A stretch of 64,000 nucleotides of DNA from Rhizobium sp. AQ_MP (GTDB lineage: Bacteria > Pseudomonadota > Alphaproteobacteria > Rhizobiales > Rhizobiaceae): NCBI RefSeq assembly GCF_014237835.1, contig NZ_JACJVI010000003.1, positions 62,001-126,000 of the forward strand, read 5' to 3'. Made by a program: the position numbers and the translations under genes. Below are positions 37,889 to 47,231 of this stretch, piece after piece. Positions within the stretch are counted from its first letter, which is position 1, and each line of letters begins with the position of its first letter. The notes under the pieces were generated by a model that worked only from the letters and a program-made list of their open reading frames with translations, made no database searches and was not told where the DNA came from.

Positions 37889-38036
37889 GCAGAAAGTCAA
37901 AATATTCATTTGATCGGTATATGGGGCGCGATAAGACTCGCCGCGGAGCTGGGGGCTGCCGCGTCAGCCGCTCGTTCTTGTTTCAGCGGGTGCCAGGAGG
38001 AGCTTGGCCTCGCACGGTATGACCAGGGAGGTTACC

Positions 38037-39107
38037 ATGAAGAAACTTGGCGCCCTGATTGCGTCGCTCGCAATCGGTATCGCATCATTCGCGCCCATGT
38101 CCTTTGCACAGGACAAGGGTATGGTTGGCATTTCCATGCCGACGAAGACGTCGACCCGCTGGATCTCCGATGGCGAGACCATGGAGAAGCTGTTCAAGGA
38201 AGCCGGCTATACGCCGGACCTGCAGTTTGCTGACGACGACATTCCGAACCAGCTGGCTCAGATCGAAAACATGGTCACCAAGGGTGCCAAGGTTCTCGTG
38301 ATCGGCGCCATCGACGGCACGACCCTGTCCGACATCCTGCAGAAGGCTGCCGATGCTGGCGTTAAGGTCATCGCTTACGACCGCCTGATCCGCGATTCCG
38401 GCAATGTCGACTACTACGCCACCTTCGACAACTTCCAGGTCGGCGTTCTCCAGGCCAACAGCCTCGTTGCTGGCCTCAAGGAGCGCTTCCCGGACGTCAA
38501 GCCGTGGAACGTCGAACTCTTCGGCGGTTCGCCGGATGATAACAACGCCTTCTTCTTCTACGACGGTGCCATGTCTGTCCTGCAGCCGATGATCGACAGC
38601 GGCGAAATCGTCATCAAGTCCGGCCAGCAGGGCATGGACCAGGTCGGTACGCTGCGTTGGGACGGTACCGTTGCCCAGGCTCGCATGGAAAACCTGCTCT
38701 CCTCGACCTACACCGAAGACAAGCTGCACGGCGCTCTTTCGCCGTATGACGGTCTGTCCATCGGCATCCTTTCGGCTCTGAAGGGCGTTGGCTACGGCTC
38801 TGGCGACCTCAAGATGCCGATCGTCACCGGTCAGGACGCCGAGCTTCCGTCGGTCAAGTCGATGCTCGCCGACGAGCAGTACTCGACCGTCTTCAAGGAT
38901 ACCCGCGAACTCGCCAAGGTCGCTGTCTCGATGGTTGAAGCCATCATGGGCGGCAAGACCCCCGAGATCAACGACGAGAAGACCTACAACAACGGTGTGA
39001 AGGTCGTTCCGTCCTACCTGCTGAAGCCCGTCGCTCTCGACAAGGCCAATGCCAAGGACGTCCTCGTCGGCGCCGGCTACTACACCGCCGAGCAGATCGA
39101 CAACTGA
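38037..39107 (+). CDS. chvE: Periplasmic sugar-binding protein ChvE
   Basis: A 356-residue periplasmic binding protein for monosaccharides (galactose, arabinose, glucose and acidic sugars in Agrobacterium), serving both ABC uptake and chemotaxis, and in Agrobacterium VirA signalling. A signal peptide (about 1-25, ending SFAQ) precedes the [18 protein letters not shown] start of the mature protein; the [13 protein letters not shown] and [13 protein letters not shown] stretches of the ligand cleft are present. GGGAGG before ATG 38037 is strong. It heads the ggu operon but is separated from gguA by a hairpin. Whether this strain has VirA cannot be seen here. Confidence 0.95.
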   Translation: MKKLGALIASLAIGIASFAPMSFAQDKGMVGISMPTKTSTRWISDGETMEKLFKEAGYTPDLQFADDDIPNQLAQIENMVTKGAKVLVIGAIDGTTLSDILQKAADAGVKVIAYDRLIRDSGNVDYYATFDNFQVGVLQANSLVAGLKERFPDVKPWNVELFGGSPDDNNAFFFYDGAMSVLQPMIDSGEIVIKSGQQGMDQVGTLRWDGTVAQARMENLLSSTYTEDKLHGALSPYDGLSIGILSALKGVGYGSGDLKMPIVTGQDAELPSVKSMLADEQYSTVFKDTRELAKVAVSMVEAIMGGKTPEINDEKTYNNGVKVVPSYLLKPVALDKANAKDVLVGAGYYTAEQIDN

Positions 39108-39124
39108 TCCTCAGGATCATTCTC

Positions 39125-39153
39125 GGGTCCGCGATTCGTCGCGGACCCATTTT
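39125..39153 (+). terminator. Intra-operon hairpin between chvE and gguA
   Basis: GGGTCCGCGA (39125-39134), a TTCG tetraloop and TCGCGGACCC (39139-39148) make a perfect 10-base stem, followed by ATTTTC. It begins 18 bases after the chvE stop and looks like a partial terminator or a 3' end stabiliser, raising chvE message over the downstream genes. Confidence 0.75.
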
Positions 39154-39227
39154 CTATACGCATTGAGGGAGCTCGCGCCTTCGGCTAGATCTTTAGAGAT
39201 CGCTGAACGAGCGCTGGAATTCTGCAC

Positions 39228-40763
39228 ATGGACAACATCATTCTCGAGATGCGTGGCATCACGAAGACATTCCCCGGCGTCAAGGCGCTGGACAATGTCA
39301 GCTTCAAGGTTCGCGAGGGCGAGATCCACGCGCTGGTCGGCGAAAACGGTGCCGGCAAGTCTACGCTGATGAAGGTCCTGAGCGGTGTTTATCCCGCCGG
39401 CACCTATGACGGCGACATTTTCTACGACGGCGAAGTCCGTCGCTTTAGCCGCATCTCCGACAGCGAACATCTCGGCATCATCATCATTCACCAGGAACTG
39501 GCGCTCGTGCCGCTCCTGTCGATTGCCGAAAACATCTTCCTCGGGAACGAGATCGCCCACAAGGGCGTGATCAAATGGCCCCAGACCTTTGCGCGGACGA
39601 AAGAGCTGCTGGAAAAGGTCGGCCTGAAGGATGCTCCGTCGACGCGCATTACCGACATCGGCGTTGGCAAGCAGCAGCTTGTCGAAATTGCCAAGGCTCT
39701 GTCAAAGAAGGTTCGCCTGCTCATCCTCGACGAGCCGACTGCCTCGCTGAACGAGACGGACTCGGACGCTCTGCTGACACTTCTCATGGAGTTCCGCAAG
39801 CAGGGGATGACCTCGATCATCATCTCCCACAAGCTGAACGAAATTCGCAAGGTCGCCGACCAGATCACGATCCTGCGTGACGGCGGCACGGTCGAGACGC
39901 TGGACTGTCATACCCAGGAGATCACGGAAGACCGGATCATCAAGGGCATGGTCGGTCGCGACATGGAGGACCGTTACCCGAAACGCGAGCCGAAAATCGG
40001 GGATGTGCTGCTCGAGGTAAAGAACTGGAACGTCTTCCACCAGAACCACCGCGATCGCCAGTTCCTGCACGATGTCGCCTTCAACGTTCGCGCTGGCGAA
40101 GTGGTCGGGATCGCGGGGCTGATGGGCGCGGGACGCACCGAAACGGCGATGAGCATCTTCGGCAAGTCCTGGGGACACCGGATCACCGGCGACGTCCTGA
40201 TGCACGGCAAGCCGGTCGACGTCTCGACGATCCCTAAGGCGATCGATGCCGGCCTCGCCTATGTGACCGAAGACCGCAAGCATCTCGGTCTCGTGCTACA
40301 GAACAATATCAAGGACAACACCACACTCGCCAATCTCGAAGGTGTGTCGAGCGGCACGGTGATCGATGAGCGCAAGGAAGCCAAGGTGGCTGCCGACTAT
40401 CGGCAGAAGCTGAGGATTCGCTCCCATTCGATCTATCAGGAAGCCGTCAATCTGTCGGGCGGCAACCAACAGAAGGTCGTGTTGTCGAAGTGGTTGTTCA
40501 CCAATCCGGAAATCCTGATCCTCGACGAGCCGACCCGCGGCATCGACGTCGGGGCGAAGTTCGAAATCTACACCATCATCAACCAGCTTGCCGCCGAAGG
40601 TAAGGGCATTCTGATGATCTCGTCGGAAATGCCCGAACTGCTCGGCACCTGCGACCGCATCTACGTCATGAACGAAGGGCGCATCGTCGCGGAACTCACC
40701 AAGGAAGAAGCAAGCCAAGAGTCCATCATGCGTGCCATCATGCGCTCTGGGGAGAAACACTAA
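39228..40763 (+). CDS. gguA: Sugar ABC transporter ATP-binding protein GguA (MmsA)
   Basis: A 511-residue ATPase with two fused ABC domains driving ChvE-dependent monosaccharide import. Domain 1 has Walker [10 protein letters not shown] at residues 38-46, signature [10 protein letters not shown] and Walker [14 protein letters not shown]. Domain 2 has a degenerate Walker A (GLMGAGRTE), a good signature [13 protein letters not shown] and [16 protein letters not shown], the usual asymmetry of RbsA/XylG-type proteins. The stop and the gguB start overlap as TAATG, indicating coupling. Confidence 0.96.
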   Translation: MDNIILEMRGITKTFPGVKALDNVSFKVREGEIHALVGENGAGKSTLMKVLSGVYPAGTYDGDIFYDGEVRRFSRISDSEHLGIIIIHQELALVPLLSIAENIFLGNEIAHKGVIKWPQTFARTKELLEKVGLKDAPSTRITDIGVGKQQLVEIAKALSKKVRLLILDEPTASLNETDSDALLTLLMEFRKQGMTSIIISHKLNEIRKVADQITILRDGGTVETLDCHTQEITEDRIIKGMVGRDMEDRYPKREPKIGDVLLEVKNWNVFHQNHRDRQFLHDVAFNVRAGEVVGIAGLMGAGRTETAMSIFGKSWGHRITGDVLMHGKPVDVSTIPKAIDAGLAYVTEDRKHLGLVLQNNIKDNTTLANLEGVSSGTVIDERKEAKVAADYRQKLRIRSHSIYQEAVNLSGGNQQKVVLSKWLFTNPEILILDEPTRGIDVGAKFEIYTIINQLAAEGKGILMISSEMPELLGTCDRIYVMNEGRIVAELTKEEASQESIMRAIMRSGEKH

Positions 40764-41974
40764 TGGCCATCGACACAAGAACCGAAACCCCCAAGGTCTC
40801 CGTGGGCGACTACCTGCGCAACAACATCCGTGAATACGGCCTTCTGCTTGCGCTCGTCGTCATCATGTTGCTGTTCCAGGTCCTGACGGACGGCGTTCTC
40901 TTCCGTCCGGTCAACATCACGAACCTCGTGCTGCAGAACTCGTTCATCGTCATCATGGCGCTGGGCATGCTCCTGATCATCGTGGCGGGCCATATCGACC
41001 TGTCGGTGGGCTCGATCGTGGCCTTTATCGGCGGCATTTCGGCGATCATGCTGGTCAAATGGGGATGGCATTTCTCGCTTGTCGTGCCGCTGTGTCTGGT
41101 GCTGGGCGGCCTCATGGGGGCTGCCCAGGGCTACTGGGTGGCCTATCAGAAGATTCCATCCTTTATCGTGACTCTGGCCGGCATGCTCGTGTTCCGCGGC
41201 TTGACCTATGTCGTTCTTGACGGACGTCCGATCGGCCCCTTCCCCAAGGAGTTCACCCTGCTCTCCACCGGCTTCGTGCCGGACTTCCTGCCGCTGACCA
41301 ATCCGGAAGCGACGGGCATCGTCAACCATGTCGCAATCATCGCGGTGATCGGCCTGGTCGCGCTCGCCATCTACAATGGCATGAAGAACCGCCGGCTGAA
41401 TGATGAGCACGGCACGGAGAACGAGCCCTTCGTGTTCTTCGTCGTACAGATGGGCATCATCAGCGCGGTTGCTCTCTTCCTCGGCTATCAGCTCGCGACC
41501 TATCGCGGTTTGCCGAACGTTCTGATCGTCATGGCGGTTCTGATCGCGCTCTATTCCTTCGTGACCACCCGTACGACGATCGGTCGCCGCATCTATGCGC
41601 TTGGCGGCAATGAAAAAGCGGCAAAACTCTCGGGCATCAACACCGAACGGCTGATCTTCCTCGCCTTCGTCAACATGGGCGTTCTCGCTGCTCTGGCGGG
41701 CATGATCATCGCGGCTCGCCTCAACTCGGCGACCCCGAAGGCCGGCGTCGGCTTCGAGCTCGACGTCATCGCGGCATGCTTCATCGGCGGCGCCTCGGCG
41801 TCCGGCGGCGTGGGCAAGATTACCGGTGCAGTCATCGGCGCCTTCATCATGGGCGTCATGAACAACGGCATGTCGATCATGGGGATCGGCATCGACTATC
41901 AGCAGCTCATCAAGGGCCTTGTGCTTTTGGCTGCTGTCTTCTTCGACGTCTACAACAAGAACAAAGCAGTCTGA
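40763..41974 (+). CDS. gguB: Sugar ABC transporter permease GguB (MmsB)
   Basis: A 403-residue inner-membrane permease of the XylH/RbsC family, forming the channel with GguA. About ten hydrophobic helices are seen, including VDLSVGSIVAF-type motif as HIDLSVGSIVAFIGG and the cytoplasmic coupling loop GRRIYALGGNEKAAKLSGIN. The late FIGGASASGGVGKITGAVIG stretch is typical of the family. A charged loop around residues 208-225 (MKNRRLNDEHGTENE) separates two helices. The ATG overlaps the gguA stop by one base; gguC follows after ten bases. Confidence 0.96.
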   Translation: MAIDTRTETPKVSVGDYLRNNIREYGLLLALVVIMLLFQVLTDGVLFRPVNITNLVLQNSFIVIMALGMLLIIVAGHIDLSVGSIVAFIGGISAIMLVKWGWHFSLVVPLCLVLGGLMGAAQGYWVAYQKIPSFIVTLAGMLVFRGLTYVVLDGRPIGPFPKEFTLLSTGFVPDFLPLTNPEATGIVNHVAIIAVIGLVALAIYNGMKNRRLNDEHGTENEPFVFFVVQMGIISAVALFLGYQLATYRGLPNVLIVMAVLIALYSFVTTRTTIGRRIYALGGNEKAAKLSGINTERLIFLAFVNMGVLAALAGMIIAARLNSATPKAGVGFELDVIAACFIGGASASGGVGKITGAVIGAFIMGVMNNGMSIMGIGIDYQQLIKGLVLLAAVFFDVYNKNKAV

Positions 41975-41984
41975 GGATAGGCTT

Positions 41985-42950
41985 ATGTTTCTCTCGCAAT
42001 TGAAGGCTGGCGGCATCATTTGCCGCCAGGGTGAGGCTGCGCGCCTTGTCCCAGGATTCAACACCACCTACGACCTTGCCAAGGCAGCGATTGCCGCCGG
42101 CACGACCGTTGCGGCTCTGATCGAAAAGCAGGGTGCCGGCGACAGTGTCGATCTCGTCGCGCTGGCAGCCGACGGAAAGCTCGATTGCCCGGTCCGTCAT
42201 CCGGATCCGGCGCATATGTATCTGACCGGAACCGGTCTGACGCATACGGGCTCTGCATCGGCTCGCGACAGCATGCATGCCGATACGGCAGGCATGAGCG
42301 ACTCGATGAAGATGTTCCGCATGGGTCTTGAGGGCGGAAAGCCGAAGCCCGGCGAAACCGGCGTTCAGCCCGAATGGTTCTACAAGGGCAATGGCTTCAA
42401 CGCCGTTGCTCCGGGCGAAGACCTGGTCTCCCCCTCCTTTGCGCTCGACGGCGGCGAAGAGCCGGAGATGGCCGGCTACTACATCATCGGCGATGACGGC
42501 ACGGCGCACCGCCTCGGCTTTTCGGTGGCCAATGAGTTCTCCGACCACGTGACGGAGAAGATCAACTATCTCTACCTCGCGCATTCGAAGTTGCGTCCGG
42601 CCTCCTTCGGCCCGGAACTTCGCGTCGGCGCCTTGCCTGATCACGTCGAAGGTACCTCGCGCATCATCCGCGCGGGCAAGACCGTCTGGGAAAAGCCGTT
42701 CCTCTCGGGTGAGGCGAACATGTCCCACACGATCGCAAATCTTGAATATCACCACTTCAAATACGCACTGTTCTGCCAACCGGGTGACCTGCATGTGCAC
42801 ATGTATGGCACGGCCACGCTTTCGGTCGCAGACGGCTTCGTCACGGAAGAGGGTGACGTTTTCGAAATCGTATCCCCGCAATTCGGCCTTCCGCTGCGCA
42901 ACCGTCTCGCCAAGGCGGCAGCAGAGACCGTCAGGGTGAAGATGCTCTGA
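41985..42950 (+). CDS. gguC: GguC / AraD1-family protein, probable sugar-acid dehydratase or hydrolase of the FAH fold
   Basis: A 321-residue cytoplasmic protein of the GguC/AraD1 family, related to fumarylacetoacetate-hydrolase-fold enzymes. It was named in Agrobacterium as part of chvE-gguABC; mutants there did not reveal a clear role. Family relatives near pentose-oxidation genes are proposed as 2-keto-3-deoxy-arabonate dehydratases, which fits the neighbours here: a sugar-acid dehydratase before that step and ketoglutarate-semialdehyde dehydrogenase after it. Metal-site-like segments include FYKGNGFNAVAPGED and GDDGTAHRLGFSVANEFSDH. Start 41985 follows a GAGG Shine-Dalgarno. The catalytic role is inference. 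Confidence 0.85.
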   Translation: MFLSQLKAGGIICRQGEAARLVPGFNTTYDLAKAAIAAGTTVAALIEKQGAGDSVDLVALAADGKLDCPVRHPDPAHMYLTGTGLTHTGSASARDSMHADTAGMSDSMKMFRMGLEGGKPKPGETGVQPEWFYKGNGFNAVAPGEDLVSPSFALDGGEEPEMAGYYIIGDDGTAHRLGFSVANEFSDHVTEKINYLYLAHSKLRPASFGPELRVGALPDHVEGTSRIIRAGKTVWEKPFLSGEANMSHTIANLEYHHFKYALFCQPGDLHVHMYGTATLSVADGFVTEEGDVFEIVSPQFGLPLRNRLAKAAAETVRVKML

Positions 42951-42999
42951 GCGGATCGGTGCCCCGACCCGCCCATTTTCCAGAGACAGGACGAAAGCC

Positions 43000-44745
43000 A
43001 TGAGCAAGTTCAAACCGGCGGCCTGGCCGCGCCAACTCAGATCGCAGCACTGGTATGGTGGCACCTCGCGCGACACCATCTACCACCGCGGCTGGCTGAA
43101 AAATCAGGGACACCCGCACGACCTGTTCGACGGTCGTCCGGTCATCGGCATCCTCAATACATGGTCCGATCTGACGCCCTGCAACGGTCACCTGCGCGAA
43201 CTCGCGGAGAAGGTGAAGGCGGGCGTCTGGGAAGCCGGCGGCTTCCCGGTCGAAATCCCGGTCTTCTCGGCGTCGGAGAACACCTTCCGTCCAACGGCGA
43301 TGATGTATCGCAACCTTGCGGCCCTTGCCGTTGAGGAAGCCATGCGTGGCCAGCCGATCGATGGCGCCGTCCTGCTCGTCGGCTGCGACAAGACCACCCC
43401 GTCGCTGGTCATGGCAGCTGCCTCCACCGACCTGCCGTCGATCGTCGTCACCGGCGGTCCGATGCTCAACGGCTATTTCCGCGGCGAACGTGTCGGGTCC
43501 GGTACGCATCTCTGGAAATTCTCCGAAGCCGTAAAGGCGGGCGAGATGAGCCAGGAGGAATTCCTGGAAGCCGAAGCTTCGATGTCGCGGTCTAGCGGTA
43601 CCTGCAACACCATGGGTACGGCCTCAACCATGGCTTCCATGGTTGAAGCGCTCGGCATGGCGCTTTCTGGAAACGCTGCCATACCGGCCGTCGACAGCCG
43701 CCGCAAGGTGATGGCACAGCTGTCAGGTCGCCGCATCGTGCAGATGGTCAAGGATGACCTGAAGCCCTCCGACATCATGACCAAGGAAGCCTTCGAGAAC
43801 GCGATCCGTGTCAACGGTGCCATCGGTGGCTCGACCAATGCGGTCGTGCATATCCTTGCCATGGCCGGCCGCGTCGGTGTCGATCTCACCCTCGACGACT
43901 GGGATCGCCTTGGTCGCGATATCCCGACGATCGTCAACCTGATGCCGTCCGGCAAGTACCTGATGGAAGAGTTCTTCTATGCCGGCGGTCTGCCGGTCGT
44001 CATCAAGATGCTCGGCGAAGCCGGCAAGCTGCACAAGGATGCGCTCACCGTTTCCGGCGAGAGCATCTGGGACGAGGTCAAGGATGTCCGCAACTGGAAC
44101 GAGGACGTCATCCTGCCGGTCGACAAGGCGCTGACCCAACAGGGCGGCATCGTTGTCCTGCGTGGCAATCTTGCACCGAAGGGCTGCGTGCTTAAACCGT
44201 CGGCGGCTTCTGCGCATCTGATGAAGCATCGCGGTCGCGCCGTCGTGTTCGAGGACATTGACGACTACAAGGCCAAGATCAACGACGAAGCGCTCGATAT
44301 CGACGAAACCTGCGTCATGGTCCTCAAATACTGCGGTCCGCGCGGATATCCCGGCATGGCCGAGGTCGGCAACATGGGTCTGCCGCCCAAGGTGCTGCGC
44401 AAGGGCATCACCGACATGGTTCGCATCTCTGATGCCCGCATGTCCGGCACGGCCTATGGAACGGTTCTGCTGCATACTTCGCCCGAAGCAGCCCGTGGTG
44501 GCCCGCTCGCGATCGTCAAGAATGGCGACTTCATCGAAGTCGATGTCGAAGCCCGCCGCGTGCACCTCGACATTTCGGACGAGGAACTGCAGCGTCGTCT
44601 CGCCGAATGGCGTCCGCCTGTCGATCCGCCGGCCAGCGGCTATGCCCGCCTGTTCCACGATCATGTCGAAGGGGCCGATACCGGCGCCGATTTCGATTTC
44701 CTGAAGGGCTGCCGCGGTTCGCCGGTCGGCAAGGATGCACACTGA
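43000..44745 (+). CDS. IlvD/Edd-family sugar-acid dehydratase (L-arabinonate dehydratase type)
   Basis: A 581-residue Fe-S dehydratase that turns aldonic acids into 2-keto-3-deoxy acids. It closely resembles, from memory, the structurally studied Rhizobium leguminosarum L-arabinonate dehydratase (a [2Fe-2S] enzyme also active on D-fuconate and D-galactonate). Cluster cysteines are expected at C61 (TPCNGH), C129 (GCDKTTPS) and C202 (SGTCNTMG); the catalytic Ser is in RMSGTAYG. It is not a biosynthetic IlvD: the WYGGTSRDTIYHRGW N-terminus is that of sugar-acid enzymes. Its breadth would let it serve both the arabinose and the galactose branch encoded around it. Confidence 0.9.
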   Translation: MSKFKPAAWPRQLRSQHWYGGTSRDTIYHRGWLKNQGHPHDLFDGRPVIGILNTWSDLTPCNGHLRELAEKVKAGVWEAGGFPVEIPVFSASENTFRPTAMMYRNLAALAVEEAMRGQPIDGAVLLVGCDKTTPSLVMAAASTDLPSIVVTGGPMLNGYFRGERVGSGTHLWKFSEAVKAGEMSQEEFLEAEASMSRSSGTCNTMGTASTMASMVEALGMALSGNAAIPAVDSRRKVMAQLSGRRIVQMVKDDLKPSDIMTKEAFENAIRVNGAIGGSTNAVVHILAMAGRVGVDLTLDDWDRLGRDIPTIVNLMPSGKYLMEEFFYAGGLPVVIKMLGEAGKLHKDALTVSGESIWDEVKDVRNWNEDVILPVDKALTQQGGIVVLRGNLAPKGCVLKPSAASAHLMKHRGRAVVFEDIDDYKAKINDEALDIDETCVMVLKYCGPRGYPGMAEVGNMGLPPKVLRKGITDMVRISDARMSGTAYGTVLLHTSPEAARGGPLAIVKNGDFIEVDVEARRVHLDISDEELQRRLAEWRPPVDPPASGYARLFHDHVEGADTGADFDFLKGCRGSPVGKDAH

Positions 44746-44756
44746 GGGATATCACA

Positions 44757-45686
44757 ATGGCAGATCGTATCCCGCTCGCGCTTGTCGGCATCGGCAAAAT
44801 CGCCCGCGACCAGCATATTCCGTCGATCGCAGGCGGTGACGATTTTGTCGTCGCCGCCGGCGTCAGCCGTCATGGCAAGGTGGAAGGTGCGGAAAACTTC
44901 ACGGACTTCGACACCTTCCTGACCGCACGGCCCGATATCAAGGTCGTGTCGCTCTGCACACCGCCGGAGGTGCGCTTCGACATGGCGAAGGCAGCCATTG
45001 CGGCCGGTCGCCACGTCCTCATGGAAAAGCCGCCGGCGACGACGCTGGGCGAGGCCGAGGCCCTCTCGGAACTTGCTGCCAAGGCCGGCGTGACGCTGTT
45101 TGCCACCTGGCATTCGCGTTTTGCCCTTGGTGTTGAGCCGGCCAAGCAGTGGCTCGCGGACAAGAACATCCAGTCGATCTCAATCGTCTGGAAGGAAGAT
45201 GTTCGTCGCTGGCATCCGGGCCAGGCCTGGATCTGGGAGCCGGGCGGCTTCGGTGTCTTCGATCCCGGCATCAATGCATTGTCCATCCTGACCGAAATCG
45301 TTCCTGGCCATATCATGGTCCAGAAGTCGGTTCTGGAGTTCCCCGAAAACAAGAAGCAGCCGATTGCCGCTTCCATCGCCATGCGGACCGTCGAGGGCGC
45401 GCCAATCACGGCCGAATTCGACTGGCGACAGGAAGGCCCGCAGACGTGGGACATCACAGTCCAGACGAATGCCGGGGAGCTGCGCCTTTCAAAGGGCGGC
45501 TCGGAACTCTATATCGGGGGCAAGGAACAGGCGTCCGGCCCGGACCGCGAATATGCTGGCATCTACGAACGCTTCGCCAAGCTTATCCGCTCCCGCCAGA
45601 GCGACACCGACTATCAGCCGCTGCGCATCGTGGCGGATTCGTTCCTCTGCGGGGAACGGAAAGTCGTCGCTCACTTTGAAGACTGA
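44757..45686 (+). CDS. Gfo/Idh/MocA oxidoreductase, D-galactose (L-arabinose) 1-dehydrogenase
   Basis: A 309-residue NAD(P)-dependent dehydrogenase of the Gfo/Idh/MocA family, resembling galactose 1-dehydrogenases that oxidise D-galactose and often L-arabinose to lactones. The nucleotide motif is VGIGKIARDQHIPSI, the family EKP motif is at residues 90-92 (MEKPPA), and the substrate region shows WEPGGFGVFDPGINAL. It starts 11 bases after the dehydratase with a GAGGG Shine-Dalgarno. Its product lactone would need a lactonase, which is not encoded in this operon. Confidence 0.85.
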   Translation: MADRIPLALVGIGKIARDQHIPSIAGGDDFVVAAGVSRHGKVEGAENFTDFDTFLTARPDIKVVSLCTPPEVRFDMAKAAIAAGRHVLMEKPPATTLGEAEALSELAAKAGVTLFATWHSRFALGVEPAKQWLADKNIQSISIVWKEDVRRWHPGQAWIWEPGGFGVFDPGINALSILTEIVPGHIMVQKSVLEFPENKKQPIAASIAMRTVEGAPITAEFDWRQEGPQTWDITVQTNAGELRLSKGGSELYIGGKEQASGPDREYAGIYERFAKLIRSRQSDTDYQPLRIVADSFLCGERKVVAHFED

Positions 45687-45707
45687 GATCAAAAGGAGGC
45701 CCCTCCC

Positions 45708-47222
45708 ATGGCCTATACACCGACTGGAAAACACCTGATCGCCGGCAACTGGATTGCCAGCACGGATACATTCGCTTCGTCGCCCGCGACCGGTTCTTCG
45801 CACACCTTCTCGAAGGGCACCCCCGCCCTGGTCGACCAGGCCGTGAAGGCTGCCGAAGAGGCGTTCGAGACTTATGCCTATTCCACCCGCGAAGAACGGG
45901 CCGCCTTCCTCGAGGCGATCGCCGAAGAAATCGATGCCCGGGGGGACGCGATCACGGAGATCGGCAGCCAGGAAACCGGTCTGCCGGAAGCCCGCCTGAT
46001 CGGCGAACGTGGCCGCACCGTCGGCCAGCTTCGCCTCTTTGCGGCGCATATCCGCAAGGGTGACTATCTCGACCGTCGCCATGACGAGGCCCTGCCCGAC
46101 CGCAAGCCCTTGCCGCGGCCTGACCTGAAGATGGTTCAGCGGCCGATCGGTCCCGTTGCCGTCTTTGGCGCGTCGAATTTCCCGCTCGCATTCTCCACGG
46201 CTGGTGGTGACACGGCCGCCGCTCTTGCTGCCGGTTGCCCTGTGGTGGTCAAGGCGCATGACGCCCATCCGGGCACGGGCGAAATCGTGGCTTCGGCGAT
46301 CGATGCAGCCATCAAGCGCACCGGCGTTCACCCGGGCGTCTTCTCGCTCGTCCATGGCGGCAGCCGCGACGTCGGCCAGGCTCTCGTCCAGCATCCGCTG
46401 ATCAAGGCAGTCGGCTTCACCGGTTCGCTCGGTGGCGGTCGCGCGCTGTTCGATCTCTGCGCCCAGCGTCCGGAGCCGATCCCGTTCTTCGGCGAACTGG
46501 GCTCTGTGAACCCGATGTTCATGCTGCCCAAGGCCGTTGCCAGCCGTGGCGAAACCATCGCCAAAGGCTGGGTCGGTTCGCTGACCATGGGCGCCGGGCA
46601 GTTCTGCACCAACCCTGGCATCGTCGTCCTTCTGAAGGGTGCCGATGCGGACAAGTATGTCGAAACCGCAACCGAAGCCCTCTCGGCTGTTGGTCCGCAG
46701 ACGATGCTGACGGACGGCATCGCCAAGGCCTATCGGGACGGTGCAACCCGCATCGCCGGTACCGAAGGAGTGCGCTCGGTGCTCACGTCGACCTGCGACC
46801 TGCGCAATGCCACGCCCTACCTTTTCCAGACGACGGCGAAGGACTGGCTGGATAACCACGTGCTCGGTGAAGAAGTCTTCGGACCGCTCGGCCTGATCGT
46901 CATTGCGGATAGCGAAGACGAAATGGTTGCCATGGCCCGCAGCCTGTCCGGCCAGCTGACGGCTTCCATCCATCTCGCAGACGGTGACGAAGCGCTGGCG
47001 AAGCGCCTGATGCCGGTGCTTGAGCGGAAGGCGGGTCGCGTACTCGCCAACGGTTTCCCGACCGGCGTCGAGGTGGCCGATTCCATGGTTCACGGCGGCC
47101 CGTACCCGGCTTCGACCAACTTCGGCGCCACTTCCGTTGGTACGCTGTCGATCCGCCGCTTCCTGCGGCCGGTCTGCTTCCAGGATATCCCGGCGGCCTT
47201 GCTGCCGATCGATCTCGCCTGA
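45708..47222 (+). CDS. 2-Ketoglutarate semialdehyde (2,5-dioxovalerate) dehydrogenase
   Basis: A 504-residue aldehyde dehydrogenase that oxidises 2,5-dioxopentanoate to 2-oxoglutarate, the last step of Weimberg-type pentose oxidation. The catalytic Cys is residue 300 in GAGQFCTNPG, the general-base Glu residue 263 in FFGELGSVNP, and the FGASNFPLAFSTAGGDTA segment typical of this subfamily (KGSADH type II/III) is present. AAAAGGAGG precedes ATG 45708. Its position after the sugar-acid dehydratase fits a non-phosphorylating pentose route. Confidence 0.92.
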   Translation: MAYTPTGKHLIAGNWIASTDTFASSPATGSSHTFSKGTPALVDQAVKAAEEAFETYAYSTREERAAFLEAIAEEIDARGDAITEIGSQETGLPEARLIGERGRTVGQLRLFAAHIRKGDYLDRRHDEALPDRKPLPRPDLKMVQRPIGPVAVFGASNFPLAFSTAGGDTAAALAAGCPVVVKAHDAHPGTGEIVASAIDAAIKRTGVHPGVFSLVHGGSRDVGQALVQHPLIKAVGFTGSLGGGRALFDLCAQRPEPIPFFGELGSVNPMFMLPKAVASRGETIAKGWVGSLTMGAGQFCTNPGIVVLLKGADADKYVETATEALSAVGPQTMLTDGIAKAYRDGATRIAGTEGVRSVLTSTCDLRNATPYLFQTTAKDWLDNHVLGEEVFGPLGLIVIADSEDEMVAMARSLSGQLTASIHLADGDEALAKRLMPVLERKAGRVLANGFPTGVEVADSMVHGGPYPASTNFGATSVGTLSIRRFLRPVCFQDIPAALLPIDLA

Positions 47223-47231
47223 GGACATGCC

